Shown piece after piece: positions 1-6,582 of a stretch of DNA of 8,652 nt. The notes under the pieces were generated by a model. The model ran no database searches. It was not told the DNA's origin and was given only the letters and a program-made list of their open reading frames with translations. The stretch's first letter is position 1; every line of letters begins with the position of its first letter. Origin of the DNA: JBOHRE01 sp050732635 (lineage in GTDB: Bacteria; Gemmatimonadota; Gemmatimonadetes; Longimicrobiales; RSA9). Where the stretch lies: contig JBOHRE010000120.1 of the NCBI GenBank assembly GCA_050732635.1, positions 1-8,652 on the forward strand. The letters are read 5' to 3'. Position numbers and translations under genes: made by a program.

Positions 1-2
1 TG

Positions 3-272
3 CCCGGTCTGCGGCGGGGCGAGGAGCGCGGCCAGGCGCGCGCGCTGCTCGGCGTCGACGTCGCACACCCGCTGCCGTTGGAGGCGTTCGGCCGCGTGCG
101 CGCACGCCTCGGCGCGCTGCAAGCGGAGTGGGGCGTCGGCTCCACCTACTGGCTGGGCGGCGCCGAGGCGGCGGTCATCTGGCGAACGCCGCTGGGTCTG
201 CTCGAGCTGAGCTATGGGCGTGCCGCGGATGGTCGCGATCGCTTCGCCATCCGCTTCGGCACGGGGTCCTGA
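3..272 (+). CDS. C-terminal fragment of a probable outer-membrane beta-barrel protein (patatin-like or BamA/TamA type)
   Basis: The reading frame is open from the left edge and ends with TGA at 270-272, so only about the last 89 residues are present and the start lies outside the window. The fragment ends with amphipathic strands: a segment reading STYWLGGAEAAVIWRTPLG, then LLELSYGRA, a short charged turn, and RFAIRFGTGS. The pattern of a final 'TPLG-x-LELSYG' hairpin followed by a last strand resembles the end of Omp85/surface-antigen barrels, including those fused to patatin-like phospholipases in GC-rich Gram-negatives. That comparison is from memory of the family. The last residue is Ser, not the Phe usual for BamA-recognised barrels. 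No catalytic residues of a patatin domain are in this part, so the function upstream cannot be known. It converges on the decarboxylase gene with 9 bp between the stop codons. Confidence 0.5.
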   Translation, partial: PGLRRGEERGQARALLGVDVAHPLPLEAFGRVRARLGALQAEWGVGSTYWLGGAEAAVIWRTPLGLLELSYGRAADGRDRFAIRFGTGS

Positions 273-281
273 GGCGGCAGG

Positions 282-1736
282 CTACGGCAGCGGCGCGCGC
301 GCGAGGAAGTCGATGACCCGGGCGACGTCGCTGGCCGTCGTCCGGAAGCCGATCGGACACACCCGCAACGCGAAGCGTCCGCGCACACGAGTGGATGAGA
401 TCAGGCCCAATCCACTGTTCGCGAGCGTCGCCAGCAGCTGCCTGTTGATTCGTTCGAGCACCGCCTCATCGTCGATGCCGGGCGGCCGCCGGCGGAAGCA
501 CAGCACGCCGAGCGCAGGCGCCGTCAGGCTCTCGAGCTCCGCGGTGTCGGCGACACGTTGCGCCGCATACTCGGCGAGCTCCAGCGTGCGCCGGATCTCC
601 GCCGCGAAGGCGTCGACGCCGAAGGTCTTCAGGGAAAGCCAGATCTTGATCGCGCGCGCGCTGCGCGTCAGCTGCAAGCCCCGATCCGCGAAATTCACCT
701 CGGCTCCGCTCACGGCCGTGTCCTGCAGGTAATCGGGCAGGACGCGGAATGCCTGGCGCAGCCGGTCGCCATCCCGGACGAGCACGCAGCCGGCCTCGAA
801 GGGCTGGTACAGCCATTTGTGCGGATCGAGCACGACCGAGTCCGCGCGCTCGATCCCGGCCAGTGCCACGCGCCCGGCAGCGCACAGGACCGTGAAGCCG
901 GCGTACGCGGCGTCCACGTGCAGCCACATGCCCTCGGCGGCGCACAGCTCGGCAAGGGCCGGCAGCGGGTCGACGGCGCCGGTGCTGGTCGAGCCGGCGT
1001 TGGCGCAGACCATGAGCGGGCGTCGCCCCGCCGTCCGATCGCTACGTATCGCCGCGCTCAGCTCGGCGAGCGGTAGACGAAACTCTTCATCGACAGCCAG
1101 AACGCGTACCTGGTCGGCGGGAAAGCCGGCGATGCGCAGGGCGCGCAGCAGCGAGGAGTGCGCTTCCGCGCCGAGATAGACCACACCGTCTGCGACGCTG
1201 GCGCCGACCAGACTTTCGCGCGCGCAGACGATCGCGTCGAGGTTTGCCGCCGAACCGCCACTGGTGAGCAGCCCGGCGGCGCTGGCCGGGTAACCGATCC
1301 ACTGACGAAACCAGTCGAGCACGGTCAGCTCGAGCTGACTCGGGCCCGCCGACGATTGCCAGGTCCCGGCGAAGATGTTGTAGCCGACGGCCAGCCAATC
1401 GCCGAGGACGCCGGGCCAGGTCGCCGCGCCGGGCACGTACGCGAGGAAGCGAGGATGGTCGACGCTCGAAGCGAGCGGCAGCACCGCGTCGCACAGCTCG
1501 TCGATCAGCGCGAAGGGGTCGGCGGGCGCAGCCGGCGGCGGCTCGTGCAGCGCAGGCGCCAGCTGGGCGCGCGGCGCATGCCGCCATGCAGGCGCGTCAG
1601 CCAGCGAGGCGACTCTGGCGAGCACGCGCTCCAGCACGCGCTCGCCCAGGCGGCGCATGGTCTGCGCATCGAGCTCGAGACGGCCACCGTCCGCTTTGTT
1701 CACGCCACTGAGGTGAGCGCCGGCTGAGAGGTCCAC
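282..1736 (-). CDS. Group II PLP-dependent decarboxylase (aromatic amino acid decarboxylase fold)
   Basis: This 484-residue protein is a cytosolic fold-type I PLP enzyme of the group II decarboxylase family (DDC/TDC/glutamate decarboxylase relatives), expected to turn an L-amino acid into an amine plus CO2. The PLP lysine is K307 in DPHKWL (304-309). D275 in HVDAAYAG should hold the pyridine nitrogen, and H193 in EAHSS should stack on the ring. GSTSTG at 248-253 is the phosphate-side segment. Y336 in LPDYLQD aligns without gaps to the mobile-loop catalytic tyrosine of animal DDC, spaced 29 residues from the lysine in both, so decarboxylation is more likely than aldehyde synthesis. Length is normal for the family. 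The GTG at 1736 has no clear ribosome site; GTG 1703 or ATG 1658 (residue 27) are alternatives, and family-like sequence begins near residue 20. The substrate cannot be deduced. It stands alone on the minus strand, divergent from the 111-aa protein gene. Confidence 0.92.
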   Translation of the reverse strand: MDLSAGAHLSGVNKADGGRLELDAQTMRRLGERVLERVLARVASLADAPAWRHAPRAQLAPALHEPPPAAPADPFALIDELCDAVLPLASSVDHPRFLAYVPGAATWPGVLGDWLAVGYNIFAGTWQSSAGPSQLELTVLDWFRQWIGYPASAAGLLTSGGSAANLDAIVCARESLVGASVADGVVYLGAEAHSSLLRALRIAGFPADQVRVLAVDEEFRLPLAELSAAIRSDRTAGRRPLMVCANAGSTSTGAVDPLPALAELCAAEGMWLHVDAAYAGFTVLCAAGRVALAGIERADSVVLDPHKWLYQPFEAGCVLVRDGDRLRQAFRVLPDYLQDTAVSGAEVNFADRGLQLTRSARAIKIWLSLKTFGVDAFAAEIRRTLELAEYAAQRVADTAELESLTAPALGVLCFRRRPPGIDDEAVLERINRQLLATLANSGLGLISSTRVRGRFALRVCPIGFRTTASDVARVIDFLARAPLP

Positions 1737-1770
1737 GGGAACGGGGTAGTTGGATGGGCCGAGGGTCGCA

Positions 1771-1805
1771 CGTCAATGGCGTGACCAGCGGCCGTTCGAT
1801 TGACG
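1771..1805. repeat. Inverted repeat CGTCAAT-N21-ATTGACG in the divergent intergenic region
   Basis: Positions 1771-1777 and 1799-1805 are perfect reverse complements separated by 21 bases. Each arm contains TTGACG reading outward, a match of five out of six to a sigma70 -35 element. The arms could therefore be back-to-back -35 boxes for the decarboxylase and the 111-aa protein gene, or half-sites for a regulator. The rightward arm has a usable -10 partner; the leftward arm has only a poor one around 1748-1753. An arm of 7 bp can arise by chance, so the role is open. Confidence 0.4.
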
Positions 1806-1829
1806 CTGGCACGGCTGGGCGCGTACCCT
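1800..1829 (+). promoter_or_regulatory. Candidate sigma70-type promoter for the 111-aa protein / SDR / PBP gene series
   Basis: TTGACG at 1800-1805 is followed after 18 bases by TACCCT at 1824-1829, which keeps the T-A and final T of the -10 consensus. Transcription would begin near 1836, leaving a leader of about 48 nt before ATG 1884. It is the best promoter-like pair I see in this 147-bp region, where two genes diverge and a promoter is needed. Promoters in GC-rich bacteria are hard to call by eye, so this stays tentative. Confidence 0.45.
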
Positions 1830-1883
1830 CTTCGCACCCGCAGCAGCGCGACAGGCGCGATTCGGCTGCGGCAGGACCGCGGA

Positions 1884-2219
1884 ATGAGGCGAATGACGGA
1901 CGGAGACGGCAACGGCGGCGCGATCCGCCTGAGAGTGTCGGACGCGGTAGCCGTACCGCTGCGCGGAATGCTGCTGCGCCTGCGTGTGCTCGAAGGGCGC
2001 CCGCGCATCAAGCAATTCGGCCGCGGCTCGCGGCTGCGACTCCAGGCGCCGCATGGCCCGGAGCGTACGGTCGAGATCATCGACCTGGGCGTCACCGGCG
2101 GCCGCCAGACGCAGCAGCGCCTCGAGACGGTTGGCGAAGTCGATCTCATGATCTCGACCGACGACGCGCTGCGCGACGGAGATCCGGTCGAAATCGGCTG
2201 GACCGCCACGCCAGCCTGA
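1884..2219 (+). CDS. Unrecognised 111-aa protein, first gene of the SDR/PBP series
   Basis: I do not recognise this protein. The frame is open further upstream, but ATG 1884 has AGGA at 1873-1876 with a 7-base spacer, and it falls after the candidate promoter, so I start it there; ATG 1893 is a second option with GAGG only 3 bases away. The product is soluble-looking, with no signal peptide or membrane segment. A basic stretch (RLRVLEGRPRIKQFGRGSR, about 32-50) is followed by alternating hydrophobic residues suggesting beta strands (TVEIIDLGV near 62-70, EVDLMIS 85-91) and an ending, DGDPVEIGW (98-106), like the last strand of a small beta-barrel domain. There are no cysteines and no obvious catalytic residues. 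The stop is 7 bases before the GTG of the epimerase gene, which has no ribosome site of its own, so the two are probably translationally coupled and may act together. A small beta-barrel adaptor or PilZ-like fold is a guess only. Confidence 0.7.
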   Translation: MRRMTDGDGNGGAIRLRVSDAVAVPLRGMLLRLRVLEGRPRIKQFGRGSRLRLQAPHGPERTVEIIDLGVTGGRQTQQRLETVGEVDLMISTDDALRDGDPVEIGWTATPA

Positions 2220-2226
2220 TCGCCAC

Positions 2227-3222
2227 GTGACAGACGATCTGGTATTCCTGACCGGCGCGACCGGTTTCATCGGCAGCCGCCTCGCGCGCCAGCTGACCGA
2301 GCGCGGCCACCGCTTGCGCTGCTTCGCCCGGCCGAGCAGCGATACCGGCCCGTTGCACGAGCTGGGCGCGGATGTGGTCACCGGTGAGCTGACGGATGGC
2401 GGCGTGCTCGCGCGCGCGATGCATGGCGCCAGGCTGGCATTCCATCTCGCGGCCATCTACGACGTCGGCGTCGTCGACGCATCCGCGATGCACAGGACGA
2501 ATGTCGAGGGCACGCGCGCGTTCCTCAACGCTGCCGGGCGGGCGCGCGTAGCGCGGGCCGTCTACGTCTCGACCACGGTCGCGCTGGGCCCGGCCGAGGA
2601 CGGCATGGCCGATCCGCGGGAGGCCGGCCGTGGGCCGTTCCGCTCGGCGTACGAGGCGACCAAGGCGGAGGCGCACTCGCTGGCGCGCGCCGCGCAGCAG
2701 CGCGGCCTGCCGCTCGTGATCGTATGTCCAGCGTACGTGTATGGTCCGGGCGACGAAGGGCCCGGCGGGCGCTTCATCCGCGATCTGCTGCGCCGCCGCG
2801 TGCCGGGTCTGCTGCGTGATCCCGCCTGGTTTTCCTTCGTCCACGTCGACGACGTCGTCGACGGGCTGCTGCGTGCAGCGGAGGTCGGGCGCATCGGCGA
2901 GTGTTACGTCCTCGGCGGTGAGGCGTGCAGCATCAACGACTACGCGGCGCGCGTTGCTGCCCACGCGGGGAGGCGGGCGCCACGCCTGCGATTCCCGATC
3001 CGCCTGGCGCGGCTCACCGGCTCGGCGCTGGATCGAATCGCAGGCCTGACCGGACTGCAGTTCCCGATCAGTCGTGAGAACGTGGACACCGTGGGCCGCC
3101 ACCGCTGGGTGCACCCACAGGCGAGCGCCGTACGCGACCTGGGCTGGGCGCCGCGACCCCTGAGTGCGGGCCTGCCTCCCACGGTCGACTGGTTCCAGGG
3201 CCAGCTCCGCCGGTCTCGCTGA
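2227..3222 (+). CDS. NAD(P)-dependent epimerase/dehydratase (extended SDR, dihydroflavonol reductase/HpnA-like)
   Basis: This is a 331-residue extended short-chain dehydrogenase/reductase, a soluble Rossmann enzyme acting on a nucleotide sugar, sterol/terpenoid or similar alcohol/ketone. The cofactor loop is TGATGFIG (9-16; G10, G13, G16). R35 after the second strand hints at NADP. HLAA (73-76) is the core motif after strand 4, S115-T117 in YVSTT supplies the catalytic Ser/Thr, and Y142 and K146 form the YxxxK pair. PAYVYGP (168-174) and FVHVDDVVDGLL (204-215) are typical of the family's C-terminal half, and the length is normal. It resembles dihydroflavonol-4-reductase-like and hopanoid-associated HpnA-type epimerases, but no other hopanoid gene is visible, so I do not assign a substrate. 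The GTG start follows the preceding stop by 7 bases without a Shine-Dalgarno sequence, which suggests coupling. A hairpin and the penicillin-binding protein gene follow directly. Confidence 0.9.
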   Translation: MTDDLVFLTGATGFIGSRLARQLTERGHRLRCFARPSSDTGPLHELGADVVTGELTDGGVLARAMHGARLAFHLAAIYDVGVVDASAMHRTNVEGTRAFLNAAGRARVARAVYVSTTVALGPAEDGMADPREAGRGPFRSAYEATKAEAHSLARAAQQRGLPLVIVCPAYVYGPGDEGPGGRFIRDLLRRRVPGLLRDPAWFSFVHVDDVVDGLLRAAEVGRIGECYVLGGEACSINDYAARVAAHAGRRAPRLRFPIRLARLTGSALDRIAGLTGLQFPISRENVDTVGRHRWVHPQASAVRDLGWAPRPLSAGLPPTVDWFQGQLRRSR

Positions 3223-3233
3223 CCGGTGCCGTT

Positions 3234-3255
3234 CTTGCGGCGGTCGCGCCGCAAG
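3234..3255 (+). promoter_or_regulatory. Perfect 9-bp hairpin immediately before the penicillin-binding protein start codon
   Basis: CTTGCGGCG (3234-3242) and CGCCGCAAG (3247-3255) are exact reverse complements around a 4-base loop, GTCG. The stem begins 11 bases after the SDR stop codon and ends one base before ATG 3257, so in RNA it would cover the whole ribosome-docking region. There is no T-run after it, so it is not a standard intrinsic terminator. It could limit translation of the PBP, mark an RNA processing site, or be a palindromic DNA site. Its exact placement is seen; the function is inferred. Confidence 0.5.
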
Positions 3256-3256
3256 T

Positions 3257-5893
3257 ATGAGCGCGTCACCCCCCGATCCCGCTGCCGCCCGAGCGGCCGC
3301 CGAGAAGCGGCGTTCGCCGCGCACCCGCGCGCTCGACCTGCAGGCTCGCGCGAGACGCGTCGCGCAGCGTCTCTGGTCGCTGCCGGACGAGCACCCGCGC
3401 CGCTCCCTGATCGCGCTGCTCGCTTCGCTCCTGCTGCTGCTCGTGGCCTGGGAGCGGTGCGGCGTCCGCGGCTGCCCGAACGTCGAGCGACTCGCCGCGT
3501 TTCAACCCGGCGGCGCGCCCGTGCTGCTCGACCGCGACGGCGAGCCCTTCGCCGACCTCACGCCCGTCGATTACACGATCGTGCCGCTGGAATCGCTGCC
3601 CGATTTCGTCGCTGAAGCGTTCATTGCCGTCGAGGATCAGCGCTTCATGGAGCACAGCGGCATCGACTGGCGGCGCGTTTTCGGTGCGGCGCTCGCCGAC
3701 CTGCGGGCCGGCGGCTTCGCGCAGGGCTTCAGCACCATCACCATGCAGCTGGCGCGCAACGTCTTCCCGAAGCGGCTGCCGGGCGAGCGCAAGACGCTGC
3801 AGCGCAAGCTGCTGGAGGTCCGCGTCGCGGGTGAGATCGAGGAGAAGTACAGCAAAGCCGAGATCCTCGAGCTGTACCTGAACCACATCTACTTCGGCGG
3901 CAGCGCTTACGGCATCGATGCCGCGGCGCGAACCTATTTCGGCAAACCGGCCAGTGATCTCACGCTCCGCGAGGCCGCCACGCTCGCTGCCATGCCGAAG
4001 GCGCCGAACAGCTACGACCCGCGCCGCCACCCGGAGCGCTCGGGCGAGCGTCGCGACCTGGTCCTCAGACTCATGGCCGACCAGGGTCGGATCAGTTCAG
4101 CCGAGCGCGAGCGTGCCGGCGCAGGGCGCACGCGTACCGCACGGGCGCCGCGCCTGCCGCAGCAGCGCCGGGCCTTCGCGCCCTATTTCACCGACCTCGT
4201 ACGCCGTCAGCTCGAGGCGCGCTTCGGTGATGAGCTCTACGCCGCGCGGCTGCGCATCCACACGACACTCGATCGCAGTCTGCAGCAGATCGCCGAGGAG
4301 GAGCTCGGCCGACAACTGCGGGCCATCGAGCGCGGCCGTCATGGCCGCTTCGACGGCCGCGCCTACACCGCCGGCGTCGAAGCGGATTCGGCCGGCTCGG
4401 AGTTCCTGCAAGGCGCAGTCGTCGTGCTGGGCGCGGACTCCGGTGACGTGCTGGCGCTGGTCGGCGGCCGCGATTTCGAGCACTCGCCCTTCAACCGGGC
4501 CGTCCTGGCGCGCCGGCAGGTGGGCAGTGCCTTCAAGCCGTTCGTCTATGCGACCGCGCTCGCCGAAGGATACTCGCCGAGCCAGCACCTGGCTGACGAC
4601 ACGCTGCGGCTCGAGCTGGAGGGTGGCGAGGTCTGGGAGCCGCGCAACTACGATGGCCGCTTCGCCGGCGAGCTGTCGCTGCGCGACGCGCTGGTGCGGT
4701 CGAAGAACGTGCCGACTGTACGGCTCGCCGCCGCGGTCGGCATCGACGACGTCGCCACGACCGCGCGCAACGCCGGCGTCCAGGGCGAGATCCCGACCCT
4801 GCCGTCGATGGCCCTCGGCACCATCGGCATGACGCCCATCGAGCTGGCCGCTGCCTACACGCCGTTCGCCACCGGCGGCACGCGCACCCGGCCGTCGTTG
4901 ATCCGGCGTGTCACGACCGAGGAGGGCGAGGTCCTGTGGGAGCGCGAGGTCGAGCGCGCCGACGTCCTCGACCCCGAAGTCGCGTTTCTGATTACCGACA
5001 TGCTGGCGGAAGCGGTCGATCGCGGCACGGCCAGCGCCGTGCGCGACGCGGGCTACCGCGGGCCCGCTGCCGGCAAGACCGGCACGACCAACGATGGCAC
5101 GGACACCTGGTTCGTCGGCTACACGCCGGACCTCGTCGCATCGATCTGGATCGGCTTCGATCGACCGCGCACCGTGGCCGGCGATGCCTCGGCGGGCAGG
5201 CTGGTGGCGCCCGTCTGGGGGCGGCTGATGCGCCGCGCCTACGCGGGCCGCGCGCCCGCCAATGATTGGGTGCGGCCCGCTGGCGTCATCCAGCTGCCGA
5301 TCGATCCGCAGAGCGGGCTCGTCCTCGCCCAGGGCTGCGAGCCCGAGCGCGGCCGCGCCCGCAGCGAGCTCTTCATCGACGGGACGCAGCCGCCGGAGAC
5401 CTGCCCGCAGGGCGGCGAAGACAGCGAGCCCGGGTTCCTGGCACGGACGCTCGCCTGGCTGCGCGGCGCGCTGAACGACGCCGGCCAATGGCTCGCCGCA
5501 CGGTTCGGTGGCGGGCAGGACCTGGCTCAGGAGCGACGGCGGCGCGACGAGATCCTGGGCGCACCGCGTCTGCCGCGGGCGGCAGAGGTCCGAACCCCCC
5601 GCATCGAGCCCGAGCTGCTCGGCAGGCCGGTCGAGCTCGACGAGCTGGATGAAGAGCTGGAGGAGCTGGGCGAGGCGGAGGCCGAGCGACTCGAGCGCGA
5701 GCTCGAGCAGATCGCCGAGGAGGTCGAGCGCGGCGAGCGCGGAGGCGAGCGCGGCCCCGGCGCGGCGCGCGGTCCACGACCTCGGCCCGGCGACACCATC
5801 CTCGTGCTCGAGCCGAGCGATTCGGGACCGGTGCTCGTCCCCGTGCAGGTCGACACGAGCGCGCGTCCGGACGGCGCGGGCCGGCTGCGGTAG
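3257..5893 (+). CDS. Bifunctional class A penicillin-binding protein (PBP1A family) with long acidic C-terminal extension
   Basis: This 878-residue enzyme polymerises lipid II glycan strands and cross-links stem peptides. A basic cytoplasmic tail (1-49) precedes one membrane helix (about 50-65), so the rest is periplasmic. The GT51 transglycosylase domain follows: E126 in EDQRF with HSGID after it, FSTITMQLARN (158-168), KLLE (184-187) and EILELYLNHIYFG (202-214). The transpeptidase domain has the active-site serine in SAFK (S424, K427), SKN (482-484) and KTGT (607-610), all intact. After about 670 there is a family-like linker with two cysteines (C694, C716), an amphipathic piece (727-750), then an acidic coiled-coil-like helix (about 793-825), an ERG repeat and a short strand-rich tail. 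ATG 3257 is chosen because longer starts overlap the SDR gene with unrelated sequence. A hairpin, not a clear Shine-Dalgarno sequence, lies upstream. PBP1A-type beta-lactam targets are typically constitutive. Confidence 0.95.
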   Translation: MSASPPDPAAARAAAEKRRSPRTRALDLQARARRVAQRLWSLPDEHPRRSLIALLASLLLLLVAWERCGVRGCPNVERLAAFQPGGAPVLLDRDGEPFADLTPVDYTIVPLESLPDFVAEAFIAVEDQRFMEHSGIDWRRVFGAALADLRAGGFAQGFSTITMQLARNVFPKRLPGERKTLQRKLLEVRVAGEIEEKYSKAEILELYLNHIYFGGSAYGIDAAARTYFGKPASDLTLREAATLAAMPKAPNSYDPRRHPERSGERRDLVLRLMADQGRISSAERERAGAGRTRTARAPRLPQQRRAFAPYFTDLVRRQLEARFGDELYAARLRIHTTLDRSLQQIAEEELGRQLRAIERGRHGRFDGRAYTAGVEADSAGSEFLQGAVVVLGADSGDVLALVGGRDFEHSPFNRAVLARRQVGSAFKPFVYATALAEGYSPSQHLADDTLRLELEGGEVWEPRNYDGRFAGELSLRDALVRSKNVPTVRLAAAVGIDDVATTARNAGVQGEIPTLPSMALGTIGMTPIELAAAYTPFATGGTRTRPSLIRRVTTEEGEVLWEREVERADVLDPEVAFLITDMLAEAVDRGTASAVRDAGYRGPAAGKTGTTNDGTDTWFVGYTPDLVASIWIGFDRPRTVAGDASAGRLVAPVWGRLMRRAYAGRAPANDWVRPAGVIQLPIDPQSGLVLAQGCEPERGRARSELFIDGTQPPETCPQGGEDSEPGFLARTLAWLRGALNDAGQWLAARFGGGQDLAQERRRRDEILGAPRLPRAAEVRTPRIEPELLGRPVELDELDEELEELGEAEAERLERELEQIAEEVERGERGGERGPGAARGPRPRPGDTILVLEPSDSGPVLVPVQVDTSARPDGAGRLR
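5725..5754 (+). repeat. Three near-tandem copies of CGAGCGCGG inside the PBP gene
   Basis: The 9-base unit occurs at 5725-5733, 5734-5742 and 5746-5754, with AGG between the second and third copies. It encodes the ERG-ERGG-ERG stretch after the acidic helix of the penicillin-binding protein. Such a unit can expand or contract by slippage without breaking the frame, so this linker may vary in length between strains. Confidence 0.7.
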
Positions 5894-6003
5894 CACCTTT
5901 TTCATGGCCGCGGCCGATTCAGTTGCACGCACCCGAAACTTGCGAAGAGCCGCAAATAGTTGTGGGATCGGCGCTTCGTCACTCGTGAGAATAGGACCTG
6001 TTC
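5894..6003 (+). other. Intergenic region between PBP and DUF2911 genes; weak promoter candidate and ribosome site
   Basis: A T5 run at 5898-5902 follows the PBP stop, but I find no good stem next to it. TTGCG (5940-5944) and CGCAA (5951-5955) form a small inverted repeat. TTGCGA at 5940-5945 with TGGGAT at 5963-5968 (17-base spacer) is a poor but possible promoter for the next two genes. TAGGA at 5992-5996 is a good Shine-Dalgarno sequence 7 bases before ATG 6004. A separate promoter is expected here because composition changes at this boundary. Confidence 0.3.
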
Positions 6004-6576
6004 ATGTCGAATGCGATGAGCGCAGCGGGCTCAGCGGCGGCCGTAATACTGTTGGGCACAGCCGCTCTTCAGGCGCCATCCTTCACCTGCCCTTGGCCAG
6101 CGCCGGTGCAGTTCTTGTCCGATCGCGCGAGTCCGCCGGATTCGGCGATTCTCGTGCTTGGCGACCATCCGCTGAAGATCTGCTACAGCCGTCCCAGCGC
6201 TCGCGGCCGCACTGTCTTCGGTGGACTCGTGCCCTACGGGCGGACATGGCGTACCGGTGCGAATGAACCGACGCTGTTGCACCTACCCGTTGCGGCCGAA
6301 GTCGCTGGGGTCAGACTGGAACGAGGGACTTACCTTCTATTCACGATACCCCAGCAGGACGCCTGGACGGTTCTGTTCAACACCTCGGAAGCAGCAACGC
6401 CGTTGGAGATGTTCAGTGACATGACGGAGGTGGGACGCGGCGTCGCCACGGTCGAACGACTCGACCATCACGTCGAAACATTCACGATCCGCGGCGGCGA
6501 CGGAGTGGGCGAATCCGACTTCATCATCGAATGGGAGCGGCTCCGGGCTCGAATTCGAGTCAGGCTTCTGAGATAG
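6004..6576 (+). CDS. DUF2911 family exported protein
   Basis: The 190-residue product has the DUF2911 signature at about 60-95: CYSRPSARGRTVFGGLVPYG followed by RTWRTGANEPTLLHL. It continues with LERGTYLLFTIP (105-116) and WTVLFN (121-126), as in that family. The biochemical function of DUF2911 is unknown; members are common in Bacteroidota and Gemmatimonadota and are usually exported. The N-terminus is a hydrophobic Ala-rich segment (about 8-24) ending ALQA, consistent with a signal peptide cut near residue 24, although it lacks the usual Lys or Arg before the hydrophobic core. One cysteine (C29) follows the likely cleavage point and another is C60. TAGGA with a 7-base spacer supports ATG 6004; ATG 6016 (M5) is a minor alternative. 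The next gene begins 6 bases after the stop, so the two form a unit. GC content and codon choice are clearly lower than in the genes on either side. Confidence 0.85.
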   Translation: MSNAMSAAGSAAAVILLGTAALQAPSFTCPWPAPVQFLSDRASPPDSAILVLGDHPLKICYSRPSARGRTVFGGLVPYGRTWRTGANEPTLLHLPVAAEVAGVRLERGTYLLFTIPQQDAWTVLFNTSEAATPLEMFSDMTEVGRGVATVERLDHHVETFTIRGGDGVGESDFIIEWERLRARIRVRLLR

Positions 6577-6582
6577 GCGTGG

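Noticed and set aside
1158..1727. Plus-strand open frame opposite the decarboxylase start.
   Set aside because: It has an Arg/Gly-rich composition without motifs, and the opposite strand carries the conserved PLP enzyme.
282..1736. The decarboxylase might be an aldehyde synthase because a Phe (F349) seemed to replace the loop tyrosine.
   Set aside because: Counting from the PLP lysine, the catalytic tyrosine of animal DDC is 29 residues on and matches Y336 here. F349 aligns to a different, non-catalytic tyrosine.
3164..3256. Longer N-terminus for the PBP, starting inside the SDR gene.
   Set aside because: It would overlap the conserved end of the SDR gene, and ATG 3257 begins a normal cytoplasmic tail before the membrane helix.
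2146..3324. Long minus-strand open frame (392 codons) opposite the SDR gene.
   Set aside because: It lies antisense to a well-supported SDR gene, is Arg/Ala/Gly-rich and has no motif. It is a by-product of high GC.
5894..5905. T5 run after the PBP stop as an intrinsic terminator.
   Set aside because: Only 3-4 bp stems can be drawn nearby and none abuts the T-run.
4097..5932. Minus-strand open frame of 611 codons opposite the PBP gene.
   Set aside because: The plus strand encodes intact GT51 and transpeptidase motifs across the same bases. The antisense product is low-complexity and has no recognisable domain.
5904..5935. ATG at 5904 followed by GGCCGCGGCC as a possible small gene start or palindromic site.
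   Set aside because: The frame is a shadow running into the DUF2911 gene, and the palindrome is a common chance string at this GC content.
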